Assembly (NCBI GenBank): GCA_902768605.1
Contig: CACXLY010000023.1
Span: 1-39,395, forward strand
DNA length: 39,395 nucleotides
Direction of reading: 5' to 3'
Origin: an uncultured Bacteroidales bacterium
GTDB lineage: Bacteria > Bacteroidota > Bacteroidia > Bacteroidales > Bacteroidaceae
Below are positions 14,791 through 22,931 of the stretch, one piece after another. The position numbers and the translations under genes were made by a program. Within the stretch, counting starts at the first letter, position 1. Every line of letters begins with the position of its first letter. A model generated the notes under the pieces. That model was given only the letters and a program-made list of their open reading frames with translations. It made no database searches and was not told the origin of the DNA.

Positions 14791-15360
14791 TTATCTTCTG
14801 GCATTGTACAGCTTCAGCGTTCCGACATATAGCAGCAGCTGCCCGAGGTAGTAGGGCACCATGATGCACAGGTGGGCATGCGGAACTCTTTCAACAAATG
14901 AGTTGATGCCTATGATGAAGTCGGAGATGACAAAGAGCGTGGCTCCGAGAATCAGGAAGGCATTCCTGTGACGGCAAGCTGCATAGCACATCCCCAGCAG
15001 CAACACGGCATAAACGGCAATTCCGCATGAGACAAAGCGGTCGCCCACCCGAGGGAATATCCAGTACATCGCCACTCCATAGACCAGCAGCACAGCTGAC
15101 AGCAGGATGGCTCTTACAGGTTTCTGCCAAGAGGGTTTGGGCGGCCTCAAGACACTATATATAATAATGTATAGGATTTGAGCGATGGCGAAGAAGCCAA
15201 TCTGAGGGATAAGCTCGTTCTGCCAGCCCATGACATCGCCAAGAAACGAGAAGAAGAGTGCTACCGCCAGTGCCCACCACCTTTGCCAAAAAGCACACAT
15301 GGAGAGCCAAAGCACGGGGAATATCATCTGTGCAGGGAAATGCCATGGCACGAAGTCCAA
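14791..15360 (-). CDS. YhhN/TMEM86 family membrane protein (lysoplasmalogenase-like)
   Basis: A polytopic membrane protein of about seven hydrophobic segments with YhhN-family features: FSFLGDVMGW near residue 40, GFFAIAQILYIIIY, GATLFVISDFIIGIN and PYYLGQLLLYVG. Eukaryotic TMEM86 members are lysoplasmalogenases; the bacterial role is not settled. The only standard start in frame is a TTG at 15358-15360, yet the open frame runs upstream to 15404 and encodes more of what looks like the first membrane helix (IIVFVFLILAVLDF) without an ATG or GTG. The true start is therefore uncertain: a non-canonical codon, or a start lost through change in the repeat-like DNA at 15400-15420. Confidence 0.75.
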   Translation of the reverse strand: MDFVPWHFPAQMIFPVLWLSMCAFWQRWWALAVALFFSFLGDVMGWQNELIPQIGFFAIAQILYIIIYSVLRPPKPSWQKPVRAILLSAVLLVYGVAMYWIFPRVGDRFVSCGIAVYAVLLLGMCYAACRHRNAFLILGATLFVISDFIIGINSFVERVPHAHLCIMVPYYLGQLLLYVGTLKLYNARR

Positions 15361-15464
15361 TACCGCAAGGATGAGGAAAACAAAAACTATGATAAATGTT
15401 AAGGGTTAAAGAGTTAAAATGTTTTTCTGTGCTTTCCGTGATTTCTGTGTGAGAATTATAAAAG

Positions 15465-15537
15465 AGCGATAGACGGGGCTCGAACCCGCGACCTTCGGCT
15501 TGGGAAGCCGAAGCTCTACCAACTGAGCTACTATCGC
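15465..15537 (-). tRNA. tRNA-Gly (anticodon CCC)
   Basis: The 73-base minus-strand sequence folds into a full cloverleaf: acceptor GCGATAG/CTATCGC, D arm AGCTCAGTTGGTAGAGCT, anticodon arm TCGGC-TTCCCAA-GCCGA and T arm GCGGG-TTCGAGC-CCCGT. The anticodon CCC reads GGG, and the discriminator base is U, usual for tRNA-Gly. No 3' CCA is encoded. Confidence 0.96.
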
Positions 15538-15555
15538 AATTCCATATTGTCGGGA

Positions 15556-15563
15556 CAAAGTTA
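15556..15563 (-). promoter_or_regulatory. -7 box TAACTTTG upstream of tRNA-Gly
   Basis: Minus-strand TAACTTTG matches TAnnTTTG and lies 19 bases upstream of the mature tRNA 5' end. No TTTG is seen at the -33 position. Confidence 0.6.
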
Positions 15564-15627
15564 CGAAAAAAAAGTTAATAGATAATAAATAATTGGGGAA
15601 AAACATTCATTGTTTGTGGAAAATGTC

Positions 15628-15635
15628 TATCTTTG
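15628..15635 (+). promoter_or_regulatory. -7 box TATCTTTG upstream of the reverse rubrerythrin gene
   Basis: TATCTTTG matches the Bacteroidetes -7 consensus. Transcription would start near 15641, giving a leader of about 60 bases. A -33 TTTG at proper spacing is not visible. Confidence 0.6.
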
Positions 15636-15699
15636 TACTTAAAAGTAGTGACTGAGTACACATACTTTACTATATTATTAACTAAAAAGGATTAAGATT

Positions 15700-16257
15700 A
15701 TGAAGAAAAAATTCATTTGCGCCGTTTGTGGATATATCTACGAAGGCGATGCTGCACCCGAACAATGCCCCATCTGCAAGGCTCCTGCTTCGAAGTTCTC
15801 TGAGCTGAAGGACGATGCCGACATGACTTACGCTACCGTCCACAAGATTGGCGACGGCAAGCCCGAAGGTGTCAGCGAGGAGATGATTCAGGACCTGCGC
15901 AACCACTTCAACGGTGAATGCGGCGAGGTTGGCATGTATCTGGCAATGGCCCGTCAGGCTGACCGCGAAGGCTATCCTGAAATAGCTGAAGCCTTCAAGC
16001 GCTATGCTTTCGAGGAGGCAGACCATGCAAGCCGTTTTGCAGAGCTGCTTGGCGAATGTGTTTGGGACACGAAGACAAACCTGGAGAAGCGCGCTGCTGC
16101 TGAGGCAGGTGCTTGCGAAGACAAGTTCCGCATTGCCAAGAATGCTAAGGCTGCAGGCTTCGATGCCATCCACGACACCGTTCACGAGATGGCAAAGGAC
16201 GAAGCCCGTCATGGTGCAGGTTTCGCTGGGTTGCTGAAACGCTACTTTGGCAAGTAA
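15700..16257 (+). CDS. Reverse rubrerythrin (N-terminal rubredoxin-like domain, C-terminal diiron ferritin-like domain)
   Basis: Residues 1-40 are a rubredoxin-like knuckle with Cys7, Cys10, Cys23 and Cys26 ([10 protein letters not shown]...CPICKAPAS) that binds one iron. Residues 60-185 form a four-helix diiron domain with [10 protein letters not shown] and [11 protein letters not shown] carrying the carboxylate and His ligands. In classical rubrerythrin the rubredoxin domain is C-terminal; this reversed order is that of the clostridial revRbr enzymes, which reduce hydrogen peroxide and dioxygen with electrons from NADH via a rubredoxin pathway. It serves oxidative-stress defence of an anaerobe in the cytosol. 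It appears monocistronic; no clear terminator follows. Confidence 0.93.
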   Translation: MKKKFICAVCGYIYEGDAAPEQCPICKAPASKFSELKDDADMTYATVHKIGDGKPEGVSEEMIQDLRNHFNGECGEVGMYLAMARQADREGYPEIAEAFKRYAFEEADHASRFAELLGECVWDTKTNLEKRAAAEAGACEDKFRIAKNAKAAGFDAIHDTVHEMAKDEARHGAGFAGLLKRYFGK

Positions 16258-16261
16258 ACAG

Positions 16262-16460
16262 ACCAGATTTACAATTTAGCAATGCAGAATTAATTTACAA
16301 TTTAGCAATGTACAATGTACAATTTATGTACAATTTAGCTATTTTGTAATTTACTGGAGGAGAGCCTTTTAATTTTCAATTTATTATATTTGAATTTTGA
16401 ATTGTACTCTCCCCTTAAGAAAGCCTCGCCCTAAAGGGAGAGGTTTGGAGAGGGTCTGTG
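16262..16460. repeat. AT modules plus GC-rich repeat that runs into the GNAT gene
   Basis: Bases 16267-16345 are acaatttagcaatgtacaat-type units. Bases 16408-16460 are a GC-rich element (ctccccttaagaaagcctcgcc...gggagaggtttggagagggtct) whose right part encodes the last 9-10 residues of the GNAT on the minus strand. gaaagcctcgcc recurs at 25738-25749. Confidence 0.8.
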
Positions 16461-16970
16461 GTCTTTCTTTTGAAACACCTTTACCGACTGCCATCCTTCC
16501 GGGCTCTTCAACCAGTCCTCGAGGGTGGCAGTCTCTTTGTATCCGCACTTACGGAACAGGGCTATCGAAGCATCATTACCCTCAGGCACAAGGGCATAGA
16601 GCTGATGGATGCCCAGATGGTTCGACACATAACCGGCAAGCAAGCGAAGCGCTTCTGTCGCCAAACCCTTTCGTTGCTGCTCCGGAACCACGACGATGCC
16701 CACCTCAGCACGATGATGCAGAGGCTCGTAGTTCTGCAAATCTACAAAACCAGCACTCGTCCCGTCGGCAGTCTCTATGACAAGCCGAAGCTGGCGGTCG
16801 TGGAAGAAGTCGTTGCTGCACTCGGCAATGTATTGCTTGAGGGCATAGTGGGAAAAAGGCGCAGAAGCCTGACCGAGGGGCCACAGCTCAGTATCATTCT
16901 CGATGAGATACATCAGGTCGAGGTCCTCGGGCTCAACGGCTCTCAGTTTCAGTTTGTCACTCCTTAGCAT
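16431..16970 (-). CDS. GNAT-family N-acetyltransferase
   Basis: The protein has the RimJ/SpeG-like GNAT layout: N-terminal KLKLRAVEPEDLDLMYLIEND, a central strand AGFVDLQNYEPLHHRAEVGIVV, the acetyl-CoA binding loop PEQQRKGLATEALRLLAGY and the C-terminal NDASIALFRKCGYKE. It would transfer acetyl from acetyl-CoA to an amine; the substrate is unknown. The end (DHRPSPNLSL) is encoded by a GC-rich repeat, so the natural C-terminus after VKVFQK has been replaced. The start overlaps the upstream small membrane gene by 14 bp, suggesting coupling. It is the last gene of the leftward recR run. Confidence 0.88.
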   Translation of the reverse strand: MLRSDKLKLRAVEPEDLDLMYLIENDTELWPLGQASAPFSHYALKQYIAECSNDFFHDRQLRLVIETADGTSAGFVDLQNYEPLHHRAEVGIVVVPEQQRKGLATEALRLLAGYVSNHLGIHQLYALVPEGNDASIALFRKCGYKETATLEDWLKSPEGWQSVKVFQKKDHRPSPNLSL

Positions 16971-17196
16971 TCCGCTTGATGTCTATGAGAGGGAAGATGA
17001 GGGCGACGGCCAGGATGCCAAGTCCATAGAGCTGCGAAGTGTTGTCGTACTTGAAGTAGAGGTACAGGACAAAGGTAGCGGCAACGGCAATCGCAGCCAC
17101 TCGGATATAGGCATTCACCTTCCTATAACGAATAGCAAAGTACGCTGCAATCAGGATGCATGCCGCACAAATCAGGGTTAGGATGTAGGTAATCAT
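16957..17196 (-). CDS. Small three-helix membrane protein of unknown function
   Basis: 79 residues with three hydrophobic segments (about 3-21, 31-48 and 57-71) separated by basic loops (RYRKVNAY) and a charged tail (DIKRNAKE). No family is recognised. It lies between recR and the GNAT gene on the same strand, after an 82-bp AT repeat spacer, and its end overlaps the GNAT start. Confidence 0.75.
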   Translation of the reverse strand: MITYILTLICAACILIAAYFAIRYRKVNAYIRVAAIAVAATFVLYLYFKYDNTSQLYGLGILAVALIFPLIDIKRNAKE

Positions 17197-17278
17197 TGAA
17201 CATTGAACATTGATAATTGATAATTGAATATTGATAATTGAACATTAGCACCCCCAAAAGGGGAGCAGGAGGAGGCTA
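17197..17278. repeat. AT repeat (attgaacattgataattgaa) plus GC-rich fragment between recR and the membrane gene
   Basis: Units of attgaacattg/ataattgaa fill 17197-17245. Bases 17250-17279 (acccccaaaaggggagcaggaggaggctatt) carry ggaggaggctatt, also seen at 2548-2560 and in variant form at about 22623-22635. The AT part abuts the start codon of the 79-residue gene. Confidence 0.8.
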
Positions 17279-17893
17279 TTATTGACCAAATGGTATTCTC
17301 CCGGCGAGGGCTCTGCCGAGGGTCACTTCGTCGGTGTATTGCAGTTCATCGTTTTGTGCGATGCCACGGGCTATGACAGTCACTTTGACGCCTGTCTCTT
17401 CGAGTTTGCGGAAGATGAAGTAGTTGGTGGTGTCGCCCTCCATCGTAGGACTGAGGGCAAGGATGACTTCCTCCACCCCACCCCTCTTGACGCGCTCCAC
17501 GAGGCTCTCTATCTGCAAATCGCTCGGACCAATGCCGTCCATCGGACTGATGACGCCGCCAAGCACGTGATAGAGTCCGCGGTACTGCATCGTGTTCTCG
17601 ATGGCCATCACATCCTGAACATTCTCGACCACACAGACCTGGCTGGCATCACGATTCGGATTGCTGCAAATCTCGCACCGCTCATCATCGCAGATATTGT
17701 AGCAGACTTCACAATAGCGCACACCTTTCCTCATGTCCACAAGACTCTCGGCCAACGCCTCCACCCGCTCCTCATCCTGCCGGAGCAAGTGAAGAGCCAA
17801 GCGAAGAGCCGTCTTGCTGCCAATGCCAGGCAGGCGGTTGATTTCCATTACGGCTTTCTCGAGAAGCTGTGAGGAATATCTTGCATTTATCAT
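17279..17893 (-). CDS. recR: Recombination mediator protein RecR
   Basis: RecR acts with RecO (and RecF) to load RecA on single-stranded DNA at gaps. The 204 residues show the helix-hairpin-helix ([21 protein letters not shown], about 17-37), a four-Cys zinc finger (Cys61, Cys64, Cys73, Cys76), a Toprim domain ([16 protein letters not shown]...YHVLGG) and the Walker-B-like C-terminal segment ending [12 protein letters not shown]. Length is typical. It follows hisB on the same strand across an 84-bp repeat spacer. recF, its functional partner, lies about 6.5 kb away on the same strand. Confidence 0.96.
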   Translation of the reverse strand: MINARYSSQLLEKAVMEINRLPGIGSKTALRLALHLLRQDEERVEALAESLVDMRKGVRYCEVCYNICDDERCEICSNPNRDASQVCVVENVQDVMAIENTMQYRGLYHVLGGVISPMDGIGPSDLQIESLVERVKRGGVEEVILALSPTMEGDTTNYFIFRKLEETGVKVTVIARGIAQNDELQYTDEVTLGRALAGRIPFGQ

Positions 17894-17977
17894 TTCACAA
17901 TTTTACTATTTCACAATTTCACAATTAAATTGTCCGATTGTCAAATTGTCCGATTGTCAAATTGTCCGATTGTCAAA
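17894..17977. repeat. AT repeat spacer (tgtccgattgtcaaat) between hisB and recR
   Basis: Bases 17894-17925 are acaatttcac-type units; bases 17928-17973 are three nearly perfect tandem copies of a 16-bp unit, tgtccgattgtcaaat. The hisB stop codon (TAA of TAATTTGAC on the minus strand) lies in the first unit. Confidence 0.85.
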
Positions 17978-19054
17978 TTACAGTGTTCCTTTGCTAGATG
18001 GAAGTTGGAAGTGTGTCACATCTCTTCGGACAGCCATTCTCAAGCTTCGTGCAAACGCTTTGAAGATGCCCTCTATCTTGTGGTGCTCGTTCTGCCCTTC
18101 TGCCTTGACATTGAGGTTCATGGCTGCGCTGTCGCTGAGGCTCTTGAAGAAGTGGAGGAACATCTCCGTGGGCATCTCGCCGACCTTCTCGCGATGGAAC
18201 TCGGCATCCCACACCAGCCAGGGGCGGCCACCGAAGTCGAGTGCCACCTGACAAAGGCAATCGTCCATCGGCAGGCAATAGCCATATCGCTCTATGCCTC
18301 GCTTGTCGCCGAGAGCCTTGCGGATGCACTCGCCGAGGGCAAGTGCCACGTCCTCTATCGTGTGATGCTCATCCACCTCGAGGTCGCCTTTGCAACGGAT
18401 ATAGAGGTCGGTCATTCCATGCTTTGCAATCTGCTCGAGCATGTGGTCGAAGAAGCCAAGTCCGGTCTGTATGTCGCTCTTGCCGTTGCCGTCCAGGCAG
18501 ACTCTCACCTCGATGTCTGTTTCCTTTGTGGTTCGCTTGACTGTGGCTGTGCGTTCTCCGGCAAAGAGAAGTTCCGCTATCTTCTCCCAGTTCATCTCTT
18601 CGGAGAGTATGAGGCTGCGGCAGCCGAGGTTCTCTGCAAGCTTCGCATCCGTTTGCCTGTCGCCGATGACAAAGCTTCCGGCCAAGTCGTAATCGCCTGT
18701 CATATAATCGGTCAGCATGGCGGTACCAGGCTTTCGGGTAGGCAGATTGTCTTGCGGGAAACTGCGGTCGATGTGGATGGCATCGAAGGTGATGCCCTCG
18801 CCCTTCAGGATATCGAGCATGAGGTTTTGCGTCGGCCAGAATGTTTCCTCGGGATAGCTCTCCGTGCCAAGGCCGTCCTGATTGCTGACCATGACGAAAA
18901 GGAAGTCGGTATGCTGGCGCAAGAACTTCAGGGCACTGATGGCTCCGGGCACGAAGCTGAACTTCTCGAAGCTGTCAATCTGCTCGTCAGAGGGCTCTCG
19001 GAGTATTGTGCCATCTCGGTCGATGAAGAGAAGCTTTTTCAATTTACAATTCAT
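17978..19054 (-). CDS. hisB: Bifunctional histidinol-phosphatase / imidazoleglycerol-phosphate dehydratase
   Basis: Residues 1-165 are a HAD-type histidinol-phosphate phosphatase ([14 protein letters not shown], Asp12 and Asp14; [26 protein letters not shown]). Residues about 170-358 are the IGP dehydratase with its metal-binding His motifs ([47 protein letters not shown]). It performs two steps of histidine synthesis in the cytosol. The ATG and first codons (MNCKL) lie in an aattatgaattgtaaatt repeat, so the repeat supplies the start codon. It follows hisC after a 152-bp repeat-rich gap. Confidence 0.96.
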   Translation of the reverse strand: MNCKLKKLLFIDRDGTILREPSDEQIDSFEKFSFVPGAISALKFLRQHTDFLFVMVSNQDGLGTESYPEETFWPTQNLMLDILKGEGITFDAIHIDRSFPQDNLPTRKPGTAMLTDYMTGDYDLAGSFVIGDRQTDAKLAENLGCRSLILSEEMNWEKIAELLFAGERTATVKRTTKETDIEVRVCLDGNGKSDIQTGLGFFDHMLEQIAKHGMTDLYIRCKGDLEVDEHHTIEDVALALGECIRKALGDKRGIERYGYCLPMDDCLCQVALDFGGRPWLVWDAEFHREKVGEMPTEMFLHFFKSLSDSAAMNLNVKAEGQNEHHKIEGIFKAFARSLRMAVRRDVTHFQLPSSKGTL

Positions 19055-19206
19055 AATTCACAATTCATAATTCATAATTCTCGGATGCTCTAGCACCGAG
19101 GCGCAATTCTTGCACGCTTTAGCGGCAAGGCGCTGTTAGTTGCGGAGGTAGTTGCGGAGCATAATTCAGCGCGGTAGCAAATTCTTCACTCTTCATTCTT
19201 CACTCT
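19040..19206. repeat. Mosaic repeat block between hisC and hisB
   Basis: Bases 19040-19080 are attcataattcacaatt units overlapping the hisB start. Bases 19081-19165 are a GC-richer segment (ggatgctctagcaccgaggcgcaattcttgc...) with repeated gttgcggaggtagttgcgga. Bases 19170-19204 (gcggtagcaaattcttcactcttcattcttcact) recur almost exactly at 22563-22602 upstream of hisG. Confidence 0.8.
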
Positions 19207-20247
19207 TCACTTAAAAAAGCGCAATGCTCCGAGCAATTCGTTGTTTTCCTGCCTGGTGCCGATGGTGATGCGGAGGCAGTCCTTGCACAGCTGGACACGA
19301 GTGCGGTTGCGCACCACAATGCCTTTCTCTATGAGATAGCGGTAGATGCGATTGGCATCTGTAACCCTCACAAGCACGAAGTTGGCATCGGTAGGAAAGA
19401 CTTTCAGGACAATGGGAAGCTCGGCAAGTGCCGGCAGGACATGTTCGCGCTCGCGCCTGATCTGTGCAAGCCAGGCATCGATTGTTCCGAAGTCTGAGAG
19501 CAGAGCCAGCGCCTTCTCCTGCGTCAACAGGTTGACATTGTAGGGGTACTTCACCTTGTTGAACAGGCTGATGATTTCTTCGCTGGCAAAGGCCATGCCA
19601 AGTCGGATGGCTGCCGAAGCCCATGCCTTGCTGAAGGTGTTCAGGACAATGAGATTAGGATAGTTGTCGAGCAAGCTGCGGAAAGGCACTTGCGACGAGA
19701 AGTCGCAATAAGCCTCGTCGACAACCACAATGCCCGAGAAGCCTGTCAGCACCCCATGGATGGTTTCGCGAGGAAAATCGTTGCCGGTTGGGTTGTTGGG
19801 CGAGCAAAGCCAAATGACCTTGGTCCGGGCATCGCAGGCATTCAGCAAAGCCTTCGTGTCGAGCTGCCAATCCTCTGTCAAAGGCACTCCTCTGTACTCC
19901 ACATCGTTGATGTCGGCACAGACCTTATACATCCCATAAGTTGGTGCGATGGCCACCACATTGTCCTTGCCGGGATTGCAGAAGATGCGATAGACAAGGT
20001 CGATGGCTTCGTCGCTTCCATTGCCGAGGAATATCTGAGAGGGACGCACTCCCTTCAAGGGGGCGAGGCGCTCTTTCAGCTTCTCCTGCAAAGGGTCGGG
20101 ATAACGATTGATAGGGTCGTTATAGGGATTCTCGTTCGCATCGAGAAAGACATGGGCATCCATGCCCTTGAACTCATCGCGGGCACAGCTGTAGGGTTCG
20201 AGCGCCCAAATGTTTGGGCGAACAAACTTTTGTAGTTCAAAGTTCAT
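19207..20247 (-). CDS. hisC: Histidinol-phosphate aminotransferase
   Basis: A PLP-dependent fold type I aminotransferase converting imidazole-acetol phosphate and glutamate to histidinol phosphate. Visible: [76 protein letters not shown] and the cofactor lysine in [18 protein letters not shown]. Length (346) is normal. The N-terminal MNFELQK is encoded by tandem tgaact/tgaatt repeat units that also supply the hisD stop, 3 bp away. Confidence 0.96.
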   Translation of the reverse strand: MNFELQKFVRPNIWALEPYSCARDEFKGMDAHVFLDANENPYNDPINRYPDPLQEKLKERLAPLKGVRPSQIFLGNGSDEAIDLVYRIFCNPGKDNVVAIAPTYGMYKVCADINDVEYRGVPLTEDWQLDTKALLNACDARTKVIWLCSPNNPTGNDFPRETIHGVLTGFSGIVVVDEAYCDFSSQVPFRSLLDNYPNLIVLNTFSKAWASAAIRLGMAFASEEIISLFNKVKYPYNVNLLTQEKALALLSDFGTIDAWLAQIRREREHVLPALAELPIVLKVFPTDANFVLVRVTDANRIYRYLIEKGIVVRNRTRVQLCKDCLRITIGTRQENNELLGALRFFK

Positions 20248-20250
20248 AGT

Positions 20251-21537
20251 TCATAATTCATAGTTATGAGTCCTCAAAGTCATTGCATTCTTGTGGGCAT
20301 CCAGTCCCTCTGCCTCAGCCATCAGCTCCACAGCCATGCCGATGGCGCGAATGCCTTCTGGCTGAATGTGCTGGAAGGTTATCTTGCGGCAGAAGCTGTC
20401 GAGGTTGACGCCGCTATAAGCCACTGCATAGCCGTTGGTGGGCAAGGTATGATTCGTTCCGCTGGCATAGTCGCCGGCACTCTCAGGTGTGAGCGGGCCG
20501 AGGAAGACACTGCCGGCATTGATGACCTTCGGAGCAAGCTCCATATAGTTTGAGGTTTCGATGATGAGGTGCTCGGGGGCATAATGATTGGTGATGTCCA
20601 TCATCTCTTCATCATCATGAACCACAATCGCTTTGCTATGTTCAAGGGCTTGAGCGGCGATGTCCTTCCTCGGCAGGAGGGCAAGCTGTCGCTCCACTTC
20701 TGCCTCTACCTTCTCAGCCGTTTCCTTGCTCTTGCAGACAAGCAGCACCTGGCTGTCGATGCCATGCTCTGCCTGACTGAGGAGGTCGGCTGCAACGAAG
20801 CTGACGTTGCTTGTCTCGTCGGCCAAGACTTCCACTTCACTCGGGCCTGCAGGCATATCAATGGCAACATCATGCAGACTCACTTGCTGCTTGGCACACA
20901 TCACAAACTGGTTGCCCGGGCCGAATATCTTATAGACCTTAGGCACACTCTCCGTGCCATAAGCCAACGCTCCTATCGCTTGCACGCCACCAATCTTGTA
21001 GATGTGACTGACTCCAGCCACTCGGGCAGCCACAAGGATTGCGGGATTGACGCTTCCATCCTTTGCAGGAGGGGTGCAGAGGACGATGTCTCGGCAGCCT
21101 GCTATCTTTGCCGGTGTGGCAAGCATGAGGACTGTGCTGAACAGGGGAGCTGTGCCGCCTGGAATGTAGAGGCCTACCTTCTCGATTGCCACAGACTTCT
21201 GCCAGCACTCCACTCCCTCGGTCACCTTGACATGCTTGCCCTCGAACCTCTGTGCTGCATGAAAGCGTTCGATGTTCTGATGAGCAAGACAGATGGCCCG
21301 CTTGAGTTCCTCGCTGACAAGTTTCTCCGCTTCTGCCATCTCGCTTTCGCTGACAGCAAGGTCATCAAGGCAGACCTTGTCGAAACGCTCCTCATATTCC
21401 CTGACTGCAGCATCTCCGCGCTCTCGAACATCTTTCAAGACAGCAGAAACCGTCGCATTCAGCTCTGAAGCATCTCGAACTGGTCGCCTGAGCAAGTCTT
21501 TAAGTTCCTCCTTAATTGGATATGTGTAGATTTTCAT
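20251..21537 (-). CDS. hisD: Histidinol dehydrogenase
   Basis: Oxidises histidinol to histidine in two NAD-dependent steps, using zinc. Visible signatures include VEKVGLYIPGGTAPLFSTVLM, FGPGNQFVMCAKQQVS, IDMPAGPSEVEVLAD, DLLSQAEHGIDSQV, and the C-terminal NAGSVFLGPLTPESAGDYASGTNHTLPTNG region carrying catalytic and zinc-binding His residues. Length 428 is typical. The tail after NAMTLRT (HNYEL) is encoded by the same AT repeat that starts hisC. It lies 63 bp after hisG. Confidence 0.96.
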   Translation of the reverse strand: MKIYTYPIKEELKDLLRRPVRDASELNATVSAVLKDVRERGDAAVREYEERFDKVCLDDLAVSESEMAEAEKLVSEELKRAICLAHQNIERFHAAQRFEGKHVKVTEGVECWQKSVAIEKVGLYIPGGTAPLFSTVLMLATPAKIAGCRDIVLCTPPAKDGSVNPAILVAARVAGVSHIYKIGGVQAIGALAYGTESVPKVYKIFGPGNQFVMCAKQQVSLHDVAIDMPAGPSEVEVLADETSNVSFVAADLLSQAEHGIDSQVLLVCKSKETAEKVEAEVERQLALLPRKDIAAQALEHSKAIVVHDDEEMMDITNHYAPEHLIIETSNYMELAPKVINAGSVFLGPLTPESAGDYASGTNHTLPTNGYAVAYSGVNLDSFCRKITFQHIQPEGIRAIGMAVELMAEAEGLDAHKNAMTLRTHNYEL

Positions 21538-21600
21538 TGAAAATTGAACATTGATAATTGAAAATAATTCTCCCCCTTAGGGGGTTGGGGAGTCCTGCCT
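21538..21600. repeat. Repeat spacer between hisG and hisD
   Basis: AT units attgaaaattgaacattgataattg (21538-21566) precede hisD on the minus strand, and a GC-rich fragment (ctcccccttagggggttggggagtcctgcc, 21570-21598) directly follows the hisG stop. ggagtcctgc also occurs in the maf insertion. Confidence 0.8.
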
Positions 21601-22452
21601 TTATGGTATCATCTTCTCAATGGGCACCACGAGAATACCTTCTGCGCCGAGGCTCTTCAGTTCGCGAATGATTTCCCAGAAGCGTTTCTCCTCGATGACT
21701 GTGTGAACGCTGCTCCAGCCTTCTGTGGCAAGAGGCATCACTGTCGGGCTCTTCACTCCCGGCAACACAGCAACTATCTCCTTCAGCTTGTCTGTCGGCA
21801 CATTCATCAGGACATACTTCTTGTCTTCGGCTGCTTTGACGGCCTCAATGCGGAACAGGAGTTCGTCGAGCACAGCCCGCTTCTCATCATCGAGATTCCT
21901 ATTGGCAATGAGGATGGCTTCGCTCTGCATCACCGTCTCCACCTCCACAAGATTGTTGCTGACGAGGGTTGAGCCGCTGCTGACAATGTCGAAGATGGCA
22001 TCTGCAAGACCGATGCCCGGACTTATCTCCACACTGCCAGTGATGACATGAACGTCGGCAACAAGTCGCTTCTCCTCCAAAAAGCGGCGCAGGATATTGG
22101 GATAGCTCGTGGCTATCTTCTTACCTTCGAACCACTTCAAGCCATAGTAACCACAACCTTTGGGCACAGCCAATGAGAGGCGGCACTTGCTGAAGCCCAG
22201 TGGACGCACCACCTCGGCATCCTCTGCCCTTTCCTCATATTCGTTCTGCCCTACAATACCGAGGTCGGCCACCCCGCTTGCAACACTTTGAGGTATGTCG
22301 TCGTCGCGAAGATAAAGTACCTCAATGGGGAAATTACTGCTCTGTACCAAAAGCGTTCGCTTGCTGCTGCTCACCTTGATGCCTGCTTCCGCAAGCAGAG
22401 CCATCGTGTCTTCGAAGAGACGACCCTTCGACTGAACTGCTATTCTCAACAT
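21601..22452 (-). CDS. hisG: ATP phosphoribosyltransferase, long form
   Basis: Catalyses the first committed step of histidine synthesis, joining ATP and PRPP. The start MLRIAVQSKGRLFEDTMALLAEAG, DDIPQSVASGVADLGIVGQ, IATSYPNILRRFL and the PRPP-binding GSVEISPGIGLADAIFDIVSSGSTL are present. The extra C-terminal part (from about residue 205: YVLMNVPTDKLKEIVAVLPG...EGILVVPIEKMIP) is the ACT-like regulatory domain of the long form, which binds histidine for feedback inhibition. First gene of hisGDCB. The leader from the promoter at 22681 is about 225 bases and made of repeats; no run of His codons was found, so attenuation by a His leader peptide is not supported. Confidence 0.96.
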   Translation of the reverse strand: MLRIAVQSKGRLFEDTMALLAEAGIKVSSSKRTLLVQSSNFPIEVLYLRDDDIPQSVASGVADLGIVGQNEYEERAEDAEVVRPLGFSKCRLSLAVPKGCGYYGLKWFEGKKIATSYPNILRRFLEEKRLVADVHVITGSVEISPGIGLADAIFDIVSSGSTLVSNNLVEVETVMQSEAILIANRNLDDEKRAVLDELLFRIEAVKAAEDKKYVLMNVPTDKLKEIVAVLPGVKSPTVMPLATEGWSSVHTVIEEKRFWEIIRELKSLGAEGILVVPIEKMIP

Positions 22453-22680
22453 TTTTTTTATTTACGATTTGACGATTTACGATTTACGATTTAAGTAATT
22501 TACGATTTAACTATTTACAATGTACAATTGATTTACAATTTAGTAATTTAACTATTTACAGTGCGGTAGCAAATTCTTCACTCTTCACTCTTCATTCTTC
22601 ACTTAAGAGGGAGAGGGGCCGGGGGAGGCTATTCCTTCGGAGGGGGAGCAAGAGGGGGTCTCTCTTCCCTTTTTCGGGCG
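22453..22680. repeat. Repeat-built leader of the his operon
   Basis: From the start codon outward: tttacgattt units (22459-22512), tttacaatttagtaatttaactatttacag (22531-22560, closely matching the reverse complement of 25752-25800), the gcggtagcaaattcttcactcttc module (22563-22602), and a GC-rich module with gggggaggctattccttcggagg (about 22620-22645) also seen at 2548-2570. Confidence 0.8.
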
Positions 22681-22688
22681 CAAAGGTA
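22681..22688 (-). promoter_or_regulatory. -7 box TACCTTTG of the his operon
   Basis: Minus-strand TACCTTTG, followed by cgccc. Transcription would start near 22676. The region upstream is AT repeat and lacks a clear TTTG at -33. Confidence 0.6.
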
Positions 22689-22793
22689 CGAAAAATAGTT
22701 CATAGTTCATAGCTCAGGGTTCATTGTTTTTCATTTTTCTCGAATTATCTCATTATTTTTCGCTTTTCACTTTCCTCTTTTCATTTTTTGTCG

Positions 22794-22801
22794 TATCTTG
22801 G
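22794..22801 (+). promoter_or_regulatory. Probable promoter of the GH5 gene (TATCTTGG)
   Basis: One mismatch to TAnnTTTG. The preceding bases (ctcttttcattttttgtcgtatctt) nearly equal those before the TPR gene (ctcttttcattttttatcgtatctt, about 31070-31094), so the two genes share a promoter module. Confidence 0.5.
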
Positions 22802-22877
22802 CATCGTGAAACGAAAGAAACTATCCTTAAATATAATAAGGTCTTACTCTGCAGAGCATCTCCCTAATCTAATCAGC

Positions 22878-22931
22878 ATGATGAAATGCAGAATGCTCTT
22901 GCTGCTGTTTGCCTTGAATCATATCGCATGA
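22878..22931 (+). CDS. Possible 17-residue leader peptide overlapping the GH5 start
   Basis: ATG at 22878 opens MMKCRMLLLLFALNHIA and stops at the TGA (22929-22931) that overlaps the GH5 start codon (ATGA). The peptide is hydrophobic, like half a signal peptide. It could couple translation to the GH5 gene, or be a chance frame or the frameshifted end of an older signal sequence. Confidence 0.3.
   Translation: MMKCRMLLLLFALNHIA

Noticed and set aside
17930..19093. A 387-codon plus-strand frame opposite hisB
   Set aside because: It starts and ends in repeat DNA and has no recognisable domain; hisB is certain.
22453..22680. Histidine attenuator leader peptide upstream of hisG
   Set aside because: No run of CAT/CAC codons or terminator/antiterminator pair in the minus-strand leader, which consists of repeats.
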